Source: Hypericum androsaemum
Taxonomy: Eukaryota; Streptophyta; Magnoliopsida; Malpighiales; Hypericaceae
Reading direction: 5' to 3'
Length of the DNA: 64,000 bases
NCBI GenBank assembly: GCA_963995505.1
Contig: OZ023197.1
Span: 3,690,121-3,754,120, forward strand
Part shown: positions 1-10,296 of the stretch, piece by piece
Position numbering within the stretch: position 1 is the stretch's first letter
Layout: every line of letters starts with the position of its first letter
Translations under genes and position numbers: made by a program
Notes under the pieces: generated by a model
Seen by the model: the letters and a program-made list of their open reading frames with translations, nothing else
Database searches by the model: none
Told to the model about the DNA's origin: nothing

Positions 1-228
1 ATCATGAAAATTCTTTTTATCATGGTGAGATGTTATTTTAGAATCGAATCTTTTCTTATCAAATGATAATATTCAAATTATAGATCTTCCATTAAATTTT
101 TTTTATCGCGATCCCTACTTTTCGTTGCCTTTTTCATCTTTAGGGATTCCCAACCACACACTTTAACTCTTTTGTCTCTCTCTCCACATACAAACTCATA
201 GTTATTTTTATTTCTCCCTCTCTGTTCC

Positions 229-972
229 TAAGGATGGCAAAAATATCCGTACCCCGTGGGTCGGACCCTACCCTTACCTGTGGGTTGAGGGTCTCTTAAC
301 TTTGACTAGATCTAGGGTAAGACATGGGTATGGGTCTATTTTTAGAGGTAGAGTTTAGGGTAGGCTATGAATCCTATGAATTTCTACCAAACCCTTACCA
401 TTTTGCCCTACCTTAGACCCTACCTTAATTATATTCTAAATAGACTCTAATTAGACCCTAATCTTCACATATTTATTATATTATTATTGTATTATAGAAC
501 CAGCTTGAAGACATCTTGAAGAATAGAACCTCAAAATTTGATTAAGTTATGATCCGCCTCCTTTCTGCGTAGAATTCTAGCTGAGGCGCTACTAGCTCAG
601 AATTTTTGTTTACATTTATCGACACGTCTGACTTTCTATCTTCTTCCAAAAATAATAGAATCTGGAAGATTTTTATTTTTTAAAGTTGTTTATATATATT
701 GAGCTTGCATTTAAAATCTCGAAACTTGATTAAGTTATGATCCACCTCTTTTTAGCTGTTTATATTTATCGACATAAGTAACTTTCTTTCTTGCATATAA
801 TTCAAGGGTCGGATCCCAGCAGGCCCTGCAAACTCTGCGAACCCTGAGGGCAAAAGTATGGGTCTAATAATAAAATTTTTTGAGGGTCGAGGGTAGGGTA
901 TGTGTCCAACTCTCCTGACTAAGGTATGGGTTGGGTCCTACCTATATACTACCCTACCCATTTCCATCCCTA
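229..972. mobile_element. hAT-like non-autonomous element (MITE), family A
   Basis: The left end reads TAAGGATGGCAAA and the right end is ATTTCCATCCCTA, giving imperfect terminal inverted repeats. Both subterminal zones are packed with ACCCTACCC / GGGTAGGGT motifs. The same terminus and the same kind of subterminal motif occur at 19776-20617, where an 8-bp target duplication is clear, so I place this copy in that family. No convincing TSD flanks this copy. It encodes nothing recognisable. Confidence 0.55.
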
Positions 973-1115
973 TACAGAAGCAAAGAACAACAAATAAACA
1001 CAACCCAACACATTATTTTTATCTTCCTTTTGGTTTTTATTTTTACTCTTTTATCACTCGCTCTCCAAATGAGCAGATTTAGGCAAGGAAGATGGTGAGG
1101 TCGGGGTGTGTTCAC

Positions 1116-2524
1116 TGATGAGTGTGGAAACACTCATCTTTTGTATTTATTTTAGAGTAGATTTACCGTTGTTTCTATTGCTTTTGTTTGTTCTTCATTG
1201 TCGTAATGTCATTTATCGTGCATTATTTGTTTTACTGTAGTCTTATGTTTTTGTTGTGTTTTCTTCATGCTAGGAGATTTGGTGAGGTAGTGAAGTCACC
1301 TTGGGTCATCGTATGCGATTTGATTTGCCGGGAGGAAGGACGCTTAATCGAGACCTCGAAGACGTGGGCGAGGTGGACCTCTTGTGACTCAAATGCTTAT
1401 AACTTTCTCATCCGAAGTCCGATGGAGACGAGTGAGATGGCTCTGGAAAGAAGACATCCGACGCTACAACTTTTTCTCTAATGGTCTTCTTCAAATTCGG
1501 AGTCTAAGAGGGCAGAACGCTGGATTCAATGTCGTGGTCCAATTCTGTCAAGATTTCATCACAAGTGGGCCGAATTTGAAGACTTGTTTTGGGCCCATTT
1601 TGGGCTTTAATTGTAATTTCGTGGCTGAGACATTTTGGGGGGGAAAAACCTTGTATAAAAGCCTTTGCTTGGCTTTCCTTTAGAGACATTAGATATTTTG
1701 GTAACAACTCTCCACTAACTCTTAGATTGGGAAGAAAACTTGGTGAACCTTGGAAAGGAGGATATTGAGGAAGCTTTGAAGATCATCTTGAGCTTTCTCT
1801 TACTCCCTCTCTTGTTCATGTTTTGCTTGCATAGTTTAATGAATATGTTGAGCTATTTGGTGAATATGTGTGAGTAGTTGATTAGTGAGTTTGGTACCTT
1901 GATGGCACCTACTTAGCCAATGGTTTAGGGGGTTAACATGCCTAGGTATGTGTACTAGTTAATGAGCTTAATACTTTATCTCGTTTGATCACCTTGATGA
2001 TGAACTTGGTTAATGTTAATCACCGAGAGGGGTTAGGATTAACAGACCATTTAACTAGTTGAGTAGAAACCTATTGATGAGAGATCACATTAGGTGACTA
2101 GTTGTCCAAAGGATGGTGATTATAGTTGGTGATTAGTTAGATTAGATGGTTAATTTATCGCGAGAGCGTGGTTGGTTCTTCTAAGTCTAGTTGAGAATCA
2201 ATTTAGACTAGTTTGTCGCGAGAGCGTTGATTAGTTGCCTTCGAAACATCCGGACCATATCATGAACTTAATAAACCCCATAAACCATTTGGTTATTTAG
2301 GTTGTCATTGGTACCATGCTCACTCTTGTTTTAAGTGTTTAAACTAGAGCCTTGTTTAGTTGCAATTTTATTTCAAGTAGCATATCGTGTTTGGAATTGA
2401 CACCTCCATTTCTTATAGTCCTAAACTAGTGGTAGAGTCGAGTTTGCGGCCTAGCTTAGTCCTTGTGGGACGACAATCCCTTACTTACTCATTATTGCAA
2501 GAGGGGTGAAAATCGTTGCTTTCA
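1116..2524 (+). repeat. 5' LTR of the Athila-like element (1409 bp)
   Basis: It begins TGATGAGTG and ends TTTCA, two bases before the primer-binding site. Its first 195 bp recur at 7984-8178 and the full length recurs in reverse complement at 31057-32532. The outermost bases (1117-1138) form a hairpin with perfect 9-bp arms, GATGAGTGT / ACACTCATC, around a GGAA loop. Short open frames inside are not conserved and I do not call them genes. Confidence 0.9.
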
Positions 2525-2526
2525 AT

Positions 2527-2545
2527 TGGCGCCGTTGCCGGGGAT
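2527..2545 (+). promoter_or_regulatory. Primer-binding site, tRNA-Asp
   Basis: TGGCGCCGTTGCCGGGGAT is complementary to the 3' end, including CCA, of plant tRNA-Asp(GUC). It starts two bases after the LTR end, the normal spacing. This primer type is typical of Athila-like Ty3 elements. Confidence 0.9.
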
Positions 2546-2664
2546 TAAGTACTAGACGCTTAATTTGGCTTACGGACTTGGATTGGGATATTTATTTTTT
2601 TGTTTACTTGGTTACTGTTGCTTAGTGCCTTTGTTGTTTGTCTTACAAGGTACTTATTTATCGC

Positions 2665-3639
2665 ATGCGCTCAACTCGCTCAACGCACAACATTTCGATC
2701 GGAGTAGACGTTGACATTGGATACTTGGAAAGGGTATTGCGACAAGAGAGAAGGACACAAGCAAGGATGAATCAACAACCTCATGTGCAAGAAGCTCCAC
2801 AAGGAGCTCCGCAAGGCGATGCGCAAGGAGTTGGAGTTCCTCGAAGGTCTCTCATGGACTATGTTAGGCCCACCTTGAGAGGGGCAATGTCTGGAGTTCC
2901 TAGGCCTGCTATTCAAGCTAACACCTTTGAGATCAAGCCAGCGGTGATTCACATGCTCCAAGCTTCGGTCCAATTCTATGGATTACCGAATGAAGATCCC
3001 AACGACCATATTGCTAATTTTCTGGAGATAGCCGACACCTTCAAGCACAATGGAGCTACCGACGATGCTGTGAAGCTGAGGTTGTTCCCATTTACCTTGA
3101 AGGACAAAGCAAAGATATGGTATAAGGATCTGGTTGGGACAACAATTACGACATGGGAAGAGCTAGCTAATGCCTTCCTTGACAAGTATTTTCCATTCTC
3201 CAAGACAAATAGACTCGTGAAGGACATTAACAACTTCCAACAATTCGAGAATGAGTCGTTGAGTGAAGCTTGGGAGAGATTCAAGGGATTACAAAGAAGT
3301 TGTCCACACCACAATATATCAAAGGAGTCTTTACTCCAAACTTTTTACTTTGGTCTTGGACCCTCTACAAGGGGGACGGTTGATGCTGCCTCTAATGGAT
3401 CCTTTTTGAGAAGAGAGGGAGATGATGCCTACCACATCGTGGAAGAATTAGCAGCTACAAACATTCTTATGACAAATGAGAGAGGAAGACAACCTATTAG
3501 CCAGCAAAAGGGAGTGATTGATGTTGATGTTGTCTCCTCTATTCAAGCCCAATTGGCAGTCGGAGGGGTGGTTAGCCAACAAGGCCAAATTTTGGCCGTC
3601 ATACAACAACAAGGATCAAGGCAAGATAACCTTGAATAA
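2665..3639 (+). CDS. gag: Gag (retrotransposon capsid), Athila-like, ending at an in-frame TAA
   Basis: Gag forms the virus-like particle that packages the element RNA. The frame is open from upstream; I take the ATG at 2665 (MRSTRSTHN) because the only earlier candidate is a TTG. The central region has the retrotransposon gag signature (DKAKIWYKDL, then WEELANAFLDKYFP, then FKGLQRSCPHH). Translation stops at TAA 3637-3639. The next open frame (3664) is in the same phase and carries on the protein (QLGQIA motif), so the TAA is probably a single nonsense change in a longer gag-pro frame; programmed read-through is less likely. No CCHC knuckle is seen, as is common in this group. Confidence 0.8.
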   Translation: MRSTRSTHNISIGVDVDIGYLERVLRQERRTQARMNQQPHVQEAPQGAPQGDAQGVGVPRRSLMDYVRPTLRGAMSGVPRPAIQANTFEIKPAVIHMLQASVQFYGLPNEDPNDHIANFLEIADTFKHNGATDDAVKLRLFPFTLKDKAKIWYKDLVGTTITTWEELANAFLDKYFPFSKTNRLVKDINNFQQFENESLSEAWERFKGLQRSCPHHNISKESLLQTFYFGLGPSTRGTVDAASNGSFLRREGDDAYHIVEELAATNILMTNERGRQPISQQKGVIDVDVVSSIQAQLAVGGVVSQQGQILAVIQQQGSRQDNLE

Positions 3640-3663
3640 ATCCTCAAGGGTCAAGCAACCGCC

Positions 3664-5364
3664 ATGCATAATATGGAGAGGCAACTTGGGCAAATAGCAA
3701 ATACAAGTGTCCACAGAGCGTCCGGTTCTCTTCCTAGGTCCACGGAAGTATATCCTCGAGAAAATGTGAGTGCAATTTCTTTGAGGAGTGGTAAGGAAAT
3801 AGCTTCTCAAGAGGCAACCCGGAAGAACAATGACGATCCTATGGAAGCCATTGAGGGGGAGAAAGAAGTAGAGCCAGAGAGAGAGGGAAGTCACCCGGTT
3901 GAGAGTGCTGAAGAAGAAGTCTACGTGCCACCACCACCTAAAGCTCCTCGACTACCATTCCCTCAAAGAGTGAAGAAGAAGAATGTGATGCATGACAAGT
4001 TTATTGGCTTCATGGAGAAGATGAAGAACATCCAGATCAGTGTTTCTTTTCTTGAGATGTTGGATCAATTACCGCAATACTCGAAGTTTCTCAAGGAACT
4101 CATCACTAAGAAGAGGAAGTGGAAAGATGGAGAGACGGTAGCCCTCACGGAGAAATGTAGCTCTCTCATCTCCAAAGATCTCCCAACAAAGCTAAAAGAT
4201 CCAGGGAGTTTTATTATTCCTGGTTTTGTTGGTGATGTTGAGTTTCCCAAGTGCTTATGTGATTTAGGCGCTAGCATTAACTTGATGCCTTTGTCTATTA
4301 TGAGAAGACTTGGCTTGTGTGAGGTGAAACCTACTTCTGTGCATCTCCAATTGGCAGACCAAACCCTAAAGAAGCCATTCGGGGTTGTGGAGGATGTCTT
4401 ATTGAAGATTGATAAGTTTATCTTCCCTGTGGACTTTGTGGTGTTGGATTACGAAGAGGACAAGAGTTGTCCACTAATTCTTGGCCGACCATTTCTCAAC
4501 ATGGCACATGCCTTGGTGGACTTACATGAAGGAAGATTGGTCCTCCGAATAGGGGAGGAGAAAGTAGAGTTCAAGATGTCCAATGCAATGCACCACCCTC
4601 TTGATGAAGGCATGTGCATGAAGATTGATATGGTTGAAGATCGTGTCCTAAAGTTGGGCAAGGAGAGTGCATTGAAGATTCAAGATGGAATAGATGGAAA
4701 GAATGATGGAGAACAAGAAGAGGATGACTTGGAAGAGTTCGTGGGAGAAGCTGATAAAAAAGGTCTCCATGAGGATTTGGAGCTTGATTTGAAGTATCCT
4801 ACTTCACCTTCCATCAGTAAGGTTCCAAGCTTGGGGTTGAAAGAGCTACCCTCCAATTTACGATATGCATTCTTAAAGGATGAAGGAAGACCCCCCATTA
4901 TCATCTCCAACAAGCTCTCTAAGGAGCAAGATGAGAAGGTGCTTGAAGTTGTTAAGAAACAGATTAAGGCCATGGCGTGCCAAATATCTGATATCAAGGG
5001 GACAAATCCAGACATGATTATACATTACATCCACTTAGAGGAGGAAGCCAAGCCGGGAGTGGAAAGGCTTAAGAAGGAGGATAAGAAAAAGAAAAATGAT
5101 GCCCACATCGGGAAGAAGGAGTTCAAGGAAGGTGATCAAGTGCTACTCTACAACTCCCGTTTGAAACTTTTTCTGGGAAAACACAAGTCCAAGTGGAGTG
5201 GACCTTTCAAGGTGGTAAAAGTTTTTCCATTTGGAACCCTCAAATTGGAAAGAAGTAATGGAGGTGTCTTCAAGGTGAATGGCCAAAGGTGTAAGATTTA
5301 CCTTGGTGGCGATGTTGAACGAAGTTCGGAGGTGCAACCCGTGACTTCACCCTCCGATGCATGA
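3664..5364 (+). pseudogene. Protease fused in frame to an integrase C-terminal tail; RT, RNase H and IN core missing
   Basis: This 566-codon frame continues gag. Around residues 195-215 is the aspartic protease motif CDLGASINLMP, where Athila-like proteins use DLGA in place of DSGA; ILGRPFL follows about 80 residues later. Near residue 400 the pre-RT segment LPSNLRYAFL begins and runs to the IHYIHLEEEAKPGVE region, which is where RT should start. Instead the frame passes directly to a lysine-rich stretch and then to the integrase C-terminal motif KEFKEGDQVLLYNSRLKLF, followed by WSGPFKV. About 700-900 codons normally lie between these blocks. The frame stays open across the junction, so the product could be a Gag-Pro-tail polyprotein, but it cannot reverse transcribe. 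Whether the fusion is copy-specific or shared by a non-autonomous family cannot be told from one copy. Confidence 0.8.
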
Positions 5365-7983
5365 AAAAGGGGAGTAAAGTCATGCTAACGACTATAACTT
5401 AGCATGTTTTTGTATTGTCTTTATATTGTCATAGTCTATATGTGTTTTTCTTATTACGTTTGTTCTTAGTGGGGTATGATTTTGAAGCATCGATTCATGC
5501 TTACGGTATTTCTTTGCATTTTGAAGGTGATCTCAAGAAATTCGGACTTATCTAGGACGATTTGATACTTAACGAGGGCCATGGTCGTGGCATTTCTCTA
5601 GAAGCCACGGGCATTTTTGAAGGCACAAGGACACCTCACCTATCATTAGTAAATAAACCATATCTTGGTGCTCAAGCATCCGATGGAGCTGATTCTTGTG
5701 GCTATGGAAAGCTAAGAGGCAGGTCTAAAACTTTTTAGTTGATGATTACTTCTAGTTCTGGGTGGAAGGAGCCTAAAATCGAAGGAATATGGATAATCAA
5801 AAGGGATCAACTTGCGATCGCAAGTCTTTCATAGTCACAGAAAGTCCCCAAATCGACCCAACTTGCGATCGCAACTCAACTTACGATCGCAAGTCCTTCA
5901 TAGTCACAGACGGGAATCAAAATGACCCGACTTGCGATCGTAAGTTAACTTGCGGTCGCAAATCCTCAAGCCCGACAGTTCTTATATAAAAGGAGAAAAA
6001 CCCCCTGCCGTAAATAGGCCATATCTTGGAGGTCGAGACTCGGATTGAGGTGATTTTTATTGCTATGGAAAGCTAAGAGATATTCCGACAACTTTGTAGT
6101 TTATGACTTCTTCTAGTTCAGGGTAAAAGGGGTCTCAAATCCTTTCCAACTAAACCCATTAGAACCCTACCTCCTAAATCCTCCCAATCCACGCAACTCA
6201 TCGATGGAGCAAGGTCCCAAAGGTAATGCCCACCATAAATGCCCAAAATTAACAAATGGAGCGGAAACTTTGACATCAAGGCTATTACATCCAGCAAATG
6301 GTGGAGCGATCCGAATACAACATCCCACCACTACCACCATCTCCAACTCAAGACTAAGGGAAGTTTCCTAGCACTTTATTTTTCTTTAGTTATTTTCTTG
6401 TCTTCGTGATGTCTTGAGTTTGCTATATCTTTGTGATGTCTTGTTCTTTATGTTTGATTGATGTTCATGTTTAGTTCTTAATGCATTTGTTAGTATAGTT
6501 TAATTATTTATATGTCTATGTGCTCCTCACAGCTTGAGGACAAGGTGTTTTTCAAGTGTGGGGGTGTGGTTCCACTTAGGAATCCTTTGTGTGTTTAGGT
6601 CTAGGTTGTTTTGTTAGGCATTGATTTGGCATGAATTTTTAAAATTTGACCCCCTTCAAAATTCTTTTCTTTAACTTGTGTTAGAAGCTTACCATACACC
6701 TAGTTAGGGAATGTACTCGAACACAAGGCCTAAGAACTTGTAGAAGCCTCACGCCTCGGTTGTTTAGACTAGTGGTCTCATTATGTAGATTAGACTAGAG
6801 GGTTGATGAGTGACCTTGTGAGGAACTTTGAGCAGAAGGAGGAGACAACCGTCTTCATTTATTCATGAGGTGCCTACATGAGTTCGGTTGATCGAGGTAT
6901 CCTACTAGTACTTGACATGGTCTTGGTTGTGTGGCGTTAGTGAATGACGGGAGCTAATCCTTTGAAATTGAGCCTAGAGCTTTAGAGCCAAGAACCTTTA
7001 TATCCATTCCTTTAACCCACTGAGCCTAGCCATTCATTGATCATATTATATGTATACCAACTTTAAGCCTTATATCCACCATCCTCCCGACCTTTGGTCA
7101 TCCGATCCGAGGACACATAAGTTTACATTTTTTTTGGGAAATGATATGTATTGGGTTTAGTTGGTAGCTTAGTGTTCATGTGGGTTAATTTATTGGGAAT
7201 TTGGGTAGTTGAGAGGCCATACAAAGAAGCCGAGTTTTTGCCTAGAAAATGCCAAGTTTGTGTTTGTAGAATAAAAAAAGAAAGAAAAAAAAGAAAGAAT
7301 AGAAGAAAAGAAAAAACGAAAGAAAGGGAAGTGAAGGTTGAATAAGACTTTAATTATTGGCATTACTCGTGCTACACGGTCTTAAGAAATTGGTGAATTT
7401 TGAGAGTGCTTTAATTAATTATGGTGAGGATGTTTAGAATAGACGAGAGACTAGAATGCTTTGGTAACAAGTCCTCGGATTGGGTGGTTTAACTACTATC
7501 CATATATATTATCTCACCAATACCTTAGCCCCATTACAACCTGATTGAAAGCCCCATGTTCACGAACAACCACACGACTTTGAGACACTGTTGAGTAGGA
7601 TGTAGGATATTTTGAAAGACATCGGTCATGTACGCGAGAGATAGGAAGTTGGCTACTTACAAATCGTGAGCTAAAAATTTCGGAACCTCTGAGTGGTTAA
7701 CCTTCTAGTGTCATTTACATAGTGATAATACTTGATTAAACCACCGAGTGGTGAGGTATCTACCGGGTCTTACTCTTTGTGTTTGGGTTGATGAACTAGC
7801 GAGGTAGTGGGGTGGACTTTTGATGTGAGTTTGAGATTTTGAGGGGAGTCAATTCGTGAATTAATCATGCCTAGTCTTGTCCTTGTCGTGTTTTTCTTTC
7901 TTAGGTGTTTTGTGTTTGTGTTTGTGTTTGTATACCATGTTGAGTTTTGATTGAGGACAAGCAATGATTCAAGTGAGGGGGTG
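5365..7983 (+). other. Non-coding 3' region of the Athila-like element
   Basis: This 2.6-kb stretch lies between the fused ORF and the 3' LTR and has no protein family that I recognise. It holds an imperfect direct repeat (about 5645-5790 and 6005-6150, sharing CTATGGAAAGCTAAGAG), a cluster of GCGATCGC-centred palindromes (5810-5963), an A-rich tract (7265-7335) and the polypurine tract AAGTGAGGGGGTG at 7971-7983. Long non-coding 3' regions are usual in Athila elements, where an env-like ORF may once have been. Confidence 0.7.
5810..5963. repeat. Five ACTTGCGATCGCAAGT-type palindromes in 154 bp
   Basis: 16-bp palindromes lie at 5810-5825 (perfect), 5861-5876, 5879-5894, 5930-5945 and 5948-5963 (each one or two bases off). 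Pairs of them flank a repeated TCATAGTCACAGA segment. A 66-codon frame across the array simply translates the repeat (TCDRKSFIVT) and I do not call it a gene. Confidence 0.85.
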
Positions 7984-8178
7984 TGATGAGTGTGGAAACA
8001 CTCATCTTTTGTATTTATTTTAGAGTAGATTTACCGTTGTTTCTATTGCTTTTGTTTGTTCTTCATTGTCGTAATGTCATTTATCGTGCATTGTTTGTTT
8101 TAGTGTAGTCTTATGTTTTTGTTGTGTTTTCTTCATGCTAGGAGATTTGGTGAGGTAGTGAAGTCACCTTGGGTCATC
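7984..8178 (+). repeat. Truncated 3' LTR of the Athila-like element
   Basis: It starts at TGATGAGTG directly after the polypurine tract and matches 1116-1310 with two substitutions. Homology stops after GGGTCATC at 8178, where unrelated sequence with the short palindrome-like CAGCTGGAAATCTCAGCTG begins. About 1.2 kb of LTR is missing. Confidence 0.88.
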
Positions 8179-8893
8179 AGCTGGAAATCTCAGCTGTATG
8201 CTCACCTTGCAAATTGACCTAAATATCCAGGAGCCAAATTCCACCACCCCTCGGTGCACTTATAACGGAATATTTATTTTAAAATATACTTAAAAAATAT
8301 GACAAAGTATTACGATTCCATACATTGGTGACATTTGCTTAACTTCGTCGTTAATGTTTCATTAAAAATTACCGTACTTTGCAAACAAAATACATAAACA
8401 TATCACATGTTTGAATATTGCATGGCATAGAGGATGAAATTAATGTTGGATATTTTCAAATATGTTGCATGTGCATAATATCGTCGCTACGACAGGGGGT
8501 AATGAGATCGACCTATTGTAGGTCAATTTGCACAAGTTCTAACGCGTGACTCTTCGTTTCAAACTCGAAAAAAATATGACAATACCATTAGCCACCATTG
8601 ACACTTATTGCAGAAACGTTTTTGGTGATGAAGAGGCATAAATTATGGTGCCAATCCCTTATAAATAGTGGCACATATTTCACATTGAACAATCATTAAA
8701 AAATTCACAAAAGCCTTCCTACTCACTTCCCTTTCTAAAGCATCATAAAAAATTCTTAGTGTGTTCTTGGTCGAATCAAGATAGTACAAACCTTGAATTC
8801 GATTTCGGTATTAAGGACTTCTTTGTATGCTGACGGCAATTGTTCATAGACTCATTGTACTTGCGAATTTCATTCGGATGGTTGAACTTTGTC
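8179..8893. other. Intergenic, nothing recognised
   Basis: AT-rich sequence between the broken 3' LTR and the next retrotransposon. I see no coding potential. It continues after that element at 15684. Confidence 0.5.
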
Positions 8894-8898
8894 TAAAA
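8894..8898. repeat. Target-site duplication TAAAA (left)
   Basis: TAAAA immediately precedes the 5' LTR and is repeated immediately after the 3' LTR at 15679-15683, the 5-bp duplication made by Ty3 integrases. Confidence 0.93.
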
Positions 8899-9718
8899 TG
8901 ATGTGAGCAAGCCTAAGGACACACCTACTATCAAGCTTGTAGACTCGCAGCAAGTTCAAGTTCCAATTGGGCCAATGACAAGAGCAAGAGCTAGGAAGTT
9001 GCAATCTGACTTCAATGGACTAATGCAAGAAGTTTGGGCTCAAGCAAGTGCGTGGAGGACCAAGGACGTCCAAGAAGTCCAAGGGAGGCCCATGCACGTT
9101 TTGGAAGCTAAATGGGAAGTTTGAGATGCACGCAATCTCCTGGATGCATGCGCACGTGAATTTCAAGCTTATCTTGGACATGCGTCCCTAAATTTTAGGA
9201 ATTGCATCTACTATGTTTTAGGACGTGATATTTACTAGATATTCTATTAGTTATCTATGTTTAGATTATTTTCCTACTTAGTTGAATAATTCGGCCAAAA
9301 TCCCTTTAAATTAGGAAGGAGAATTTTGGCCAGCCTTGAACTCCTTATTTGGAGTTAGTGTTCGTTTAGGAAATTGTAAGACTTATAGAGCCTATATAAA
9401 GAGGCATCCTCATTCAATAAAGAGATAACAATTCGGAGAATTACTTAGCATTGGCTAATTGTGAGTTTAGATACTCGTTTGTTCTTGTTTAGGCTGGTGA
9501 GTCGTCTTGGCTGGAATTTATCTTTCACTTATCAAGCGGATCATCCATCCCCGCTCGTGGTGTGATACGACCTTAAGTCAAGGTTTAGAAGCTCTTGCAG
9601 CGGGTTAAGGTTCAATTTCGCACCTTAGTTCTTGTGAGTTCTTGTGAGTTGTGATCTGTTCCATTCTGAAGTAACAAACGGTCCGAGTTGTGAGTCTTTT
9701 CCGCTGAGATTCATATCA
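8899..9718 (+). repeat. 5' LTR (820 bp)
   Basis: Begins TGATGTGAGC and ends ATATCA. It contains CCTATATAAAGAGG (about 9391-9404), a good TATA box, and AATAAAG shortly after. Positions 8899-9124 repeat the end of the gag-pol reading frame, so a 73-codon open frame here is a copy of the polyprotein tail and not a separate gene. Confidence 0.93.
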
Positions 9719-9720
9719 TT

Positions 9721-9732
9721 TGGTATCAGAGC
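9721..9732 (+). promoter_or_regulatory. Primer-binding site, initiator tRNA-Met
   Basis: TGGTATCAGAGC, complementary to the 3' end of initiator tRNA-Met, two bases after the LTR. Confidence 0.95.
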
Positions 9733-10296
9733 TTAGCTTGTTACTTTAGTTCATTATCCTTATTATTCTTGTTCTTTTTGGGGTTCGTTTTGTTGCTTGC
9801 TAATCCGTGAGGTTCTTCGCTGTTCGAGAGAAAAGAGAGGAAAACAAACGAGTGAAGCAAAAACAGAAAAGAAAAGAAAAGAAAAGAAAAGAAAAGAAAA
9901 GAAAAAGAAAAGGAAGCAAAGTAGAATAGGCAGCGAGCAAGCTAAAGAGGAAGCAAAATCAAAAAGGAAGCTAGCGAACTAAAGAAGGCGCAGCAGCTGA
10001 TCAAGAAAAGGGACAAGCAAGACAAAAAAAAGCAAAGAAAGGCCAAAAGAGGAACTTTAACATTCTGTTTGTTAAAGCGTGAAGCTCAAGCAAAGGCTGT
10101 TCTAGCTTTAGTAAGAACATACAAGTATCACGAGAGGAAAAAGGCAAGAGTGTGCGAGTACCTTAGAGAGAAAAGCCAAATATTTGAGTGCAAACACGAG
10201 TGAACTTGAGTGCACCTTACATTGAGAGTATACACGTAAGGGAGTGAGCTTGTGAGGCCATAATTTTTTTACTAACCAATTTTTCTTGTAGCAAAC
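9733..10296 (+). other. A/G-rich leader between primer site and gag
   Basis: This 560-bp untranslated leader contains an (AAAAG)n run near 9868-9905. A 61-codon frame through the A-rich tract (9797-9982) is a low-complexity by-product. The stretch probably holds the packaging signal, which I cannot delimit. Confidence 0.6.

Larger units (their letters stand above)
1116..8178 (+). mobile_element. Ty3/Athila-like LTR retrotransposon, internally deleted, 3' LTR truncated
   Basis: Order seen: 5' LTR (1116-2524), tRNA-Asp primer site (2527-2545), gag, protease fused to an integrase C-terminal tail, a 2.6-kb non-coding 3' region, polypurine tract (7971-7983) and the first 195 bp of the 3' LTR. Over those 195 bp the two LTRs differ at two positions by eye, so insertion was fairly recent. 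RT, RNase H and the integrase catalytic core are absent, so this copy is non-autonomous. The primer site and the CDLGASINLMP protease motif match the plant Athila group. The 3' LTR stops abruptly at 8178, so no TSD can be checked. A solo LTR of the same family is at 31057-32532. Confidence 0.88.

Noticed and set aside
1188..1707. Frames of 67-99 codons in the first LTR and their mirror images at 31867-32356
   Set aside because: They belong to the LTR sequence, are on different strands in the different copies, and show no protein family.
8903..9124. A 73-codon open frame taken as a small gene
   Set aside because: It lies in the 5' LTR and is a copy of the last codons of the gag-pol frame in the 3' LTR.
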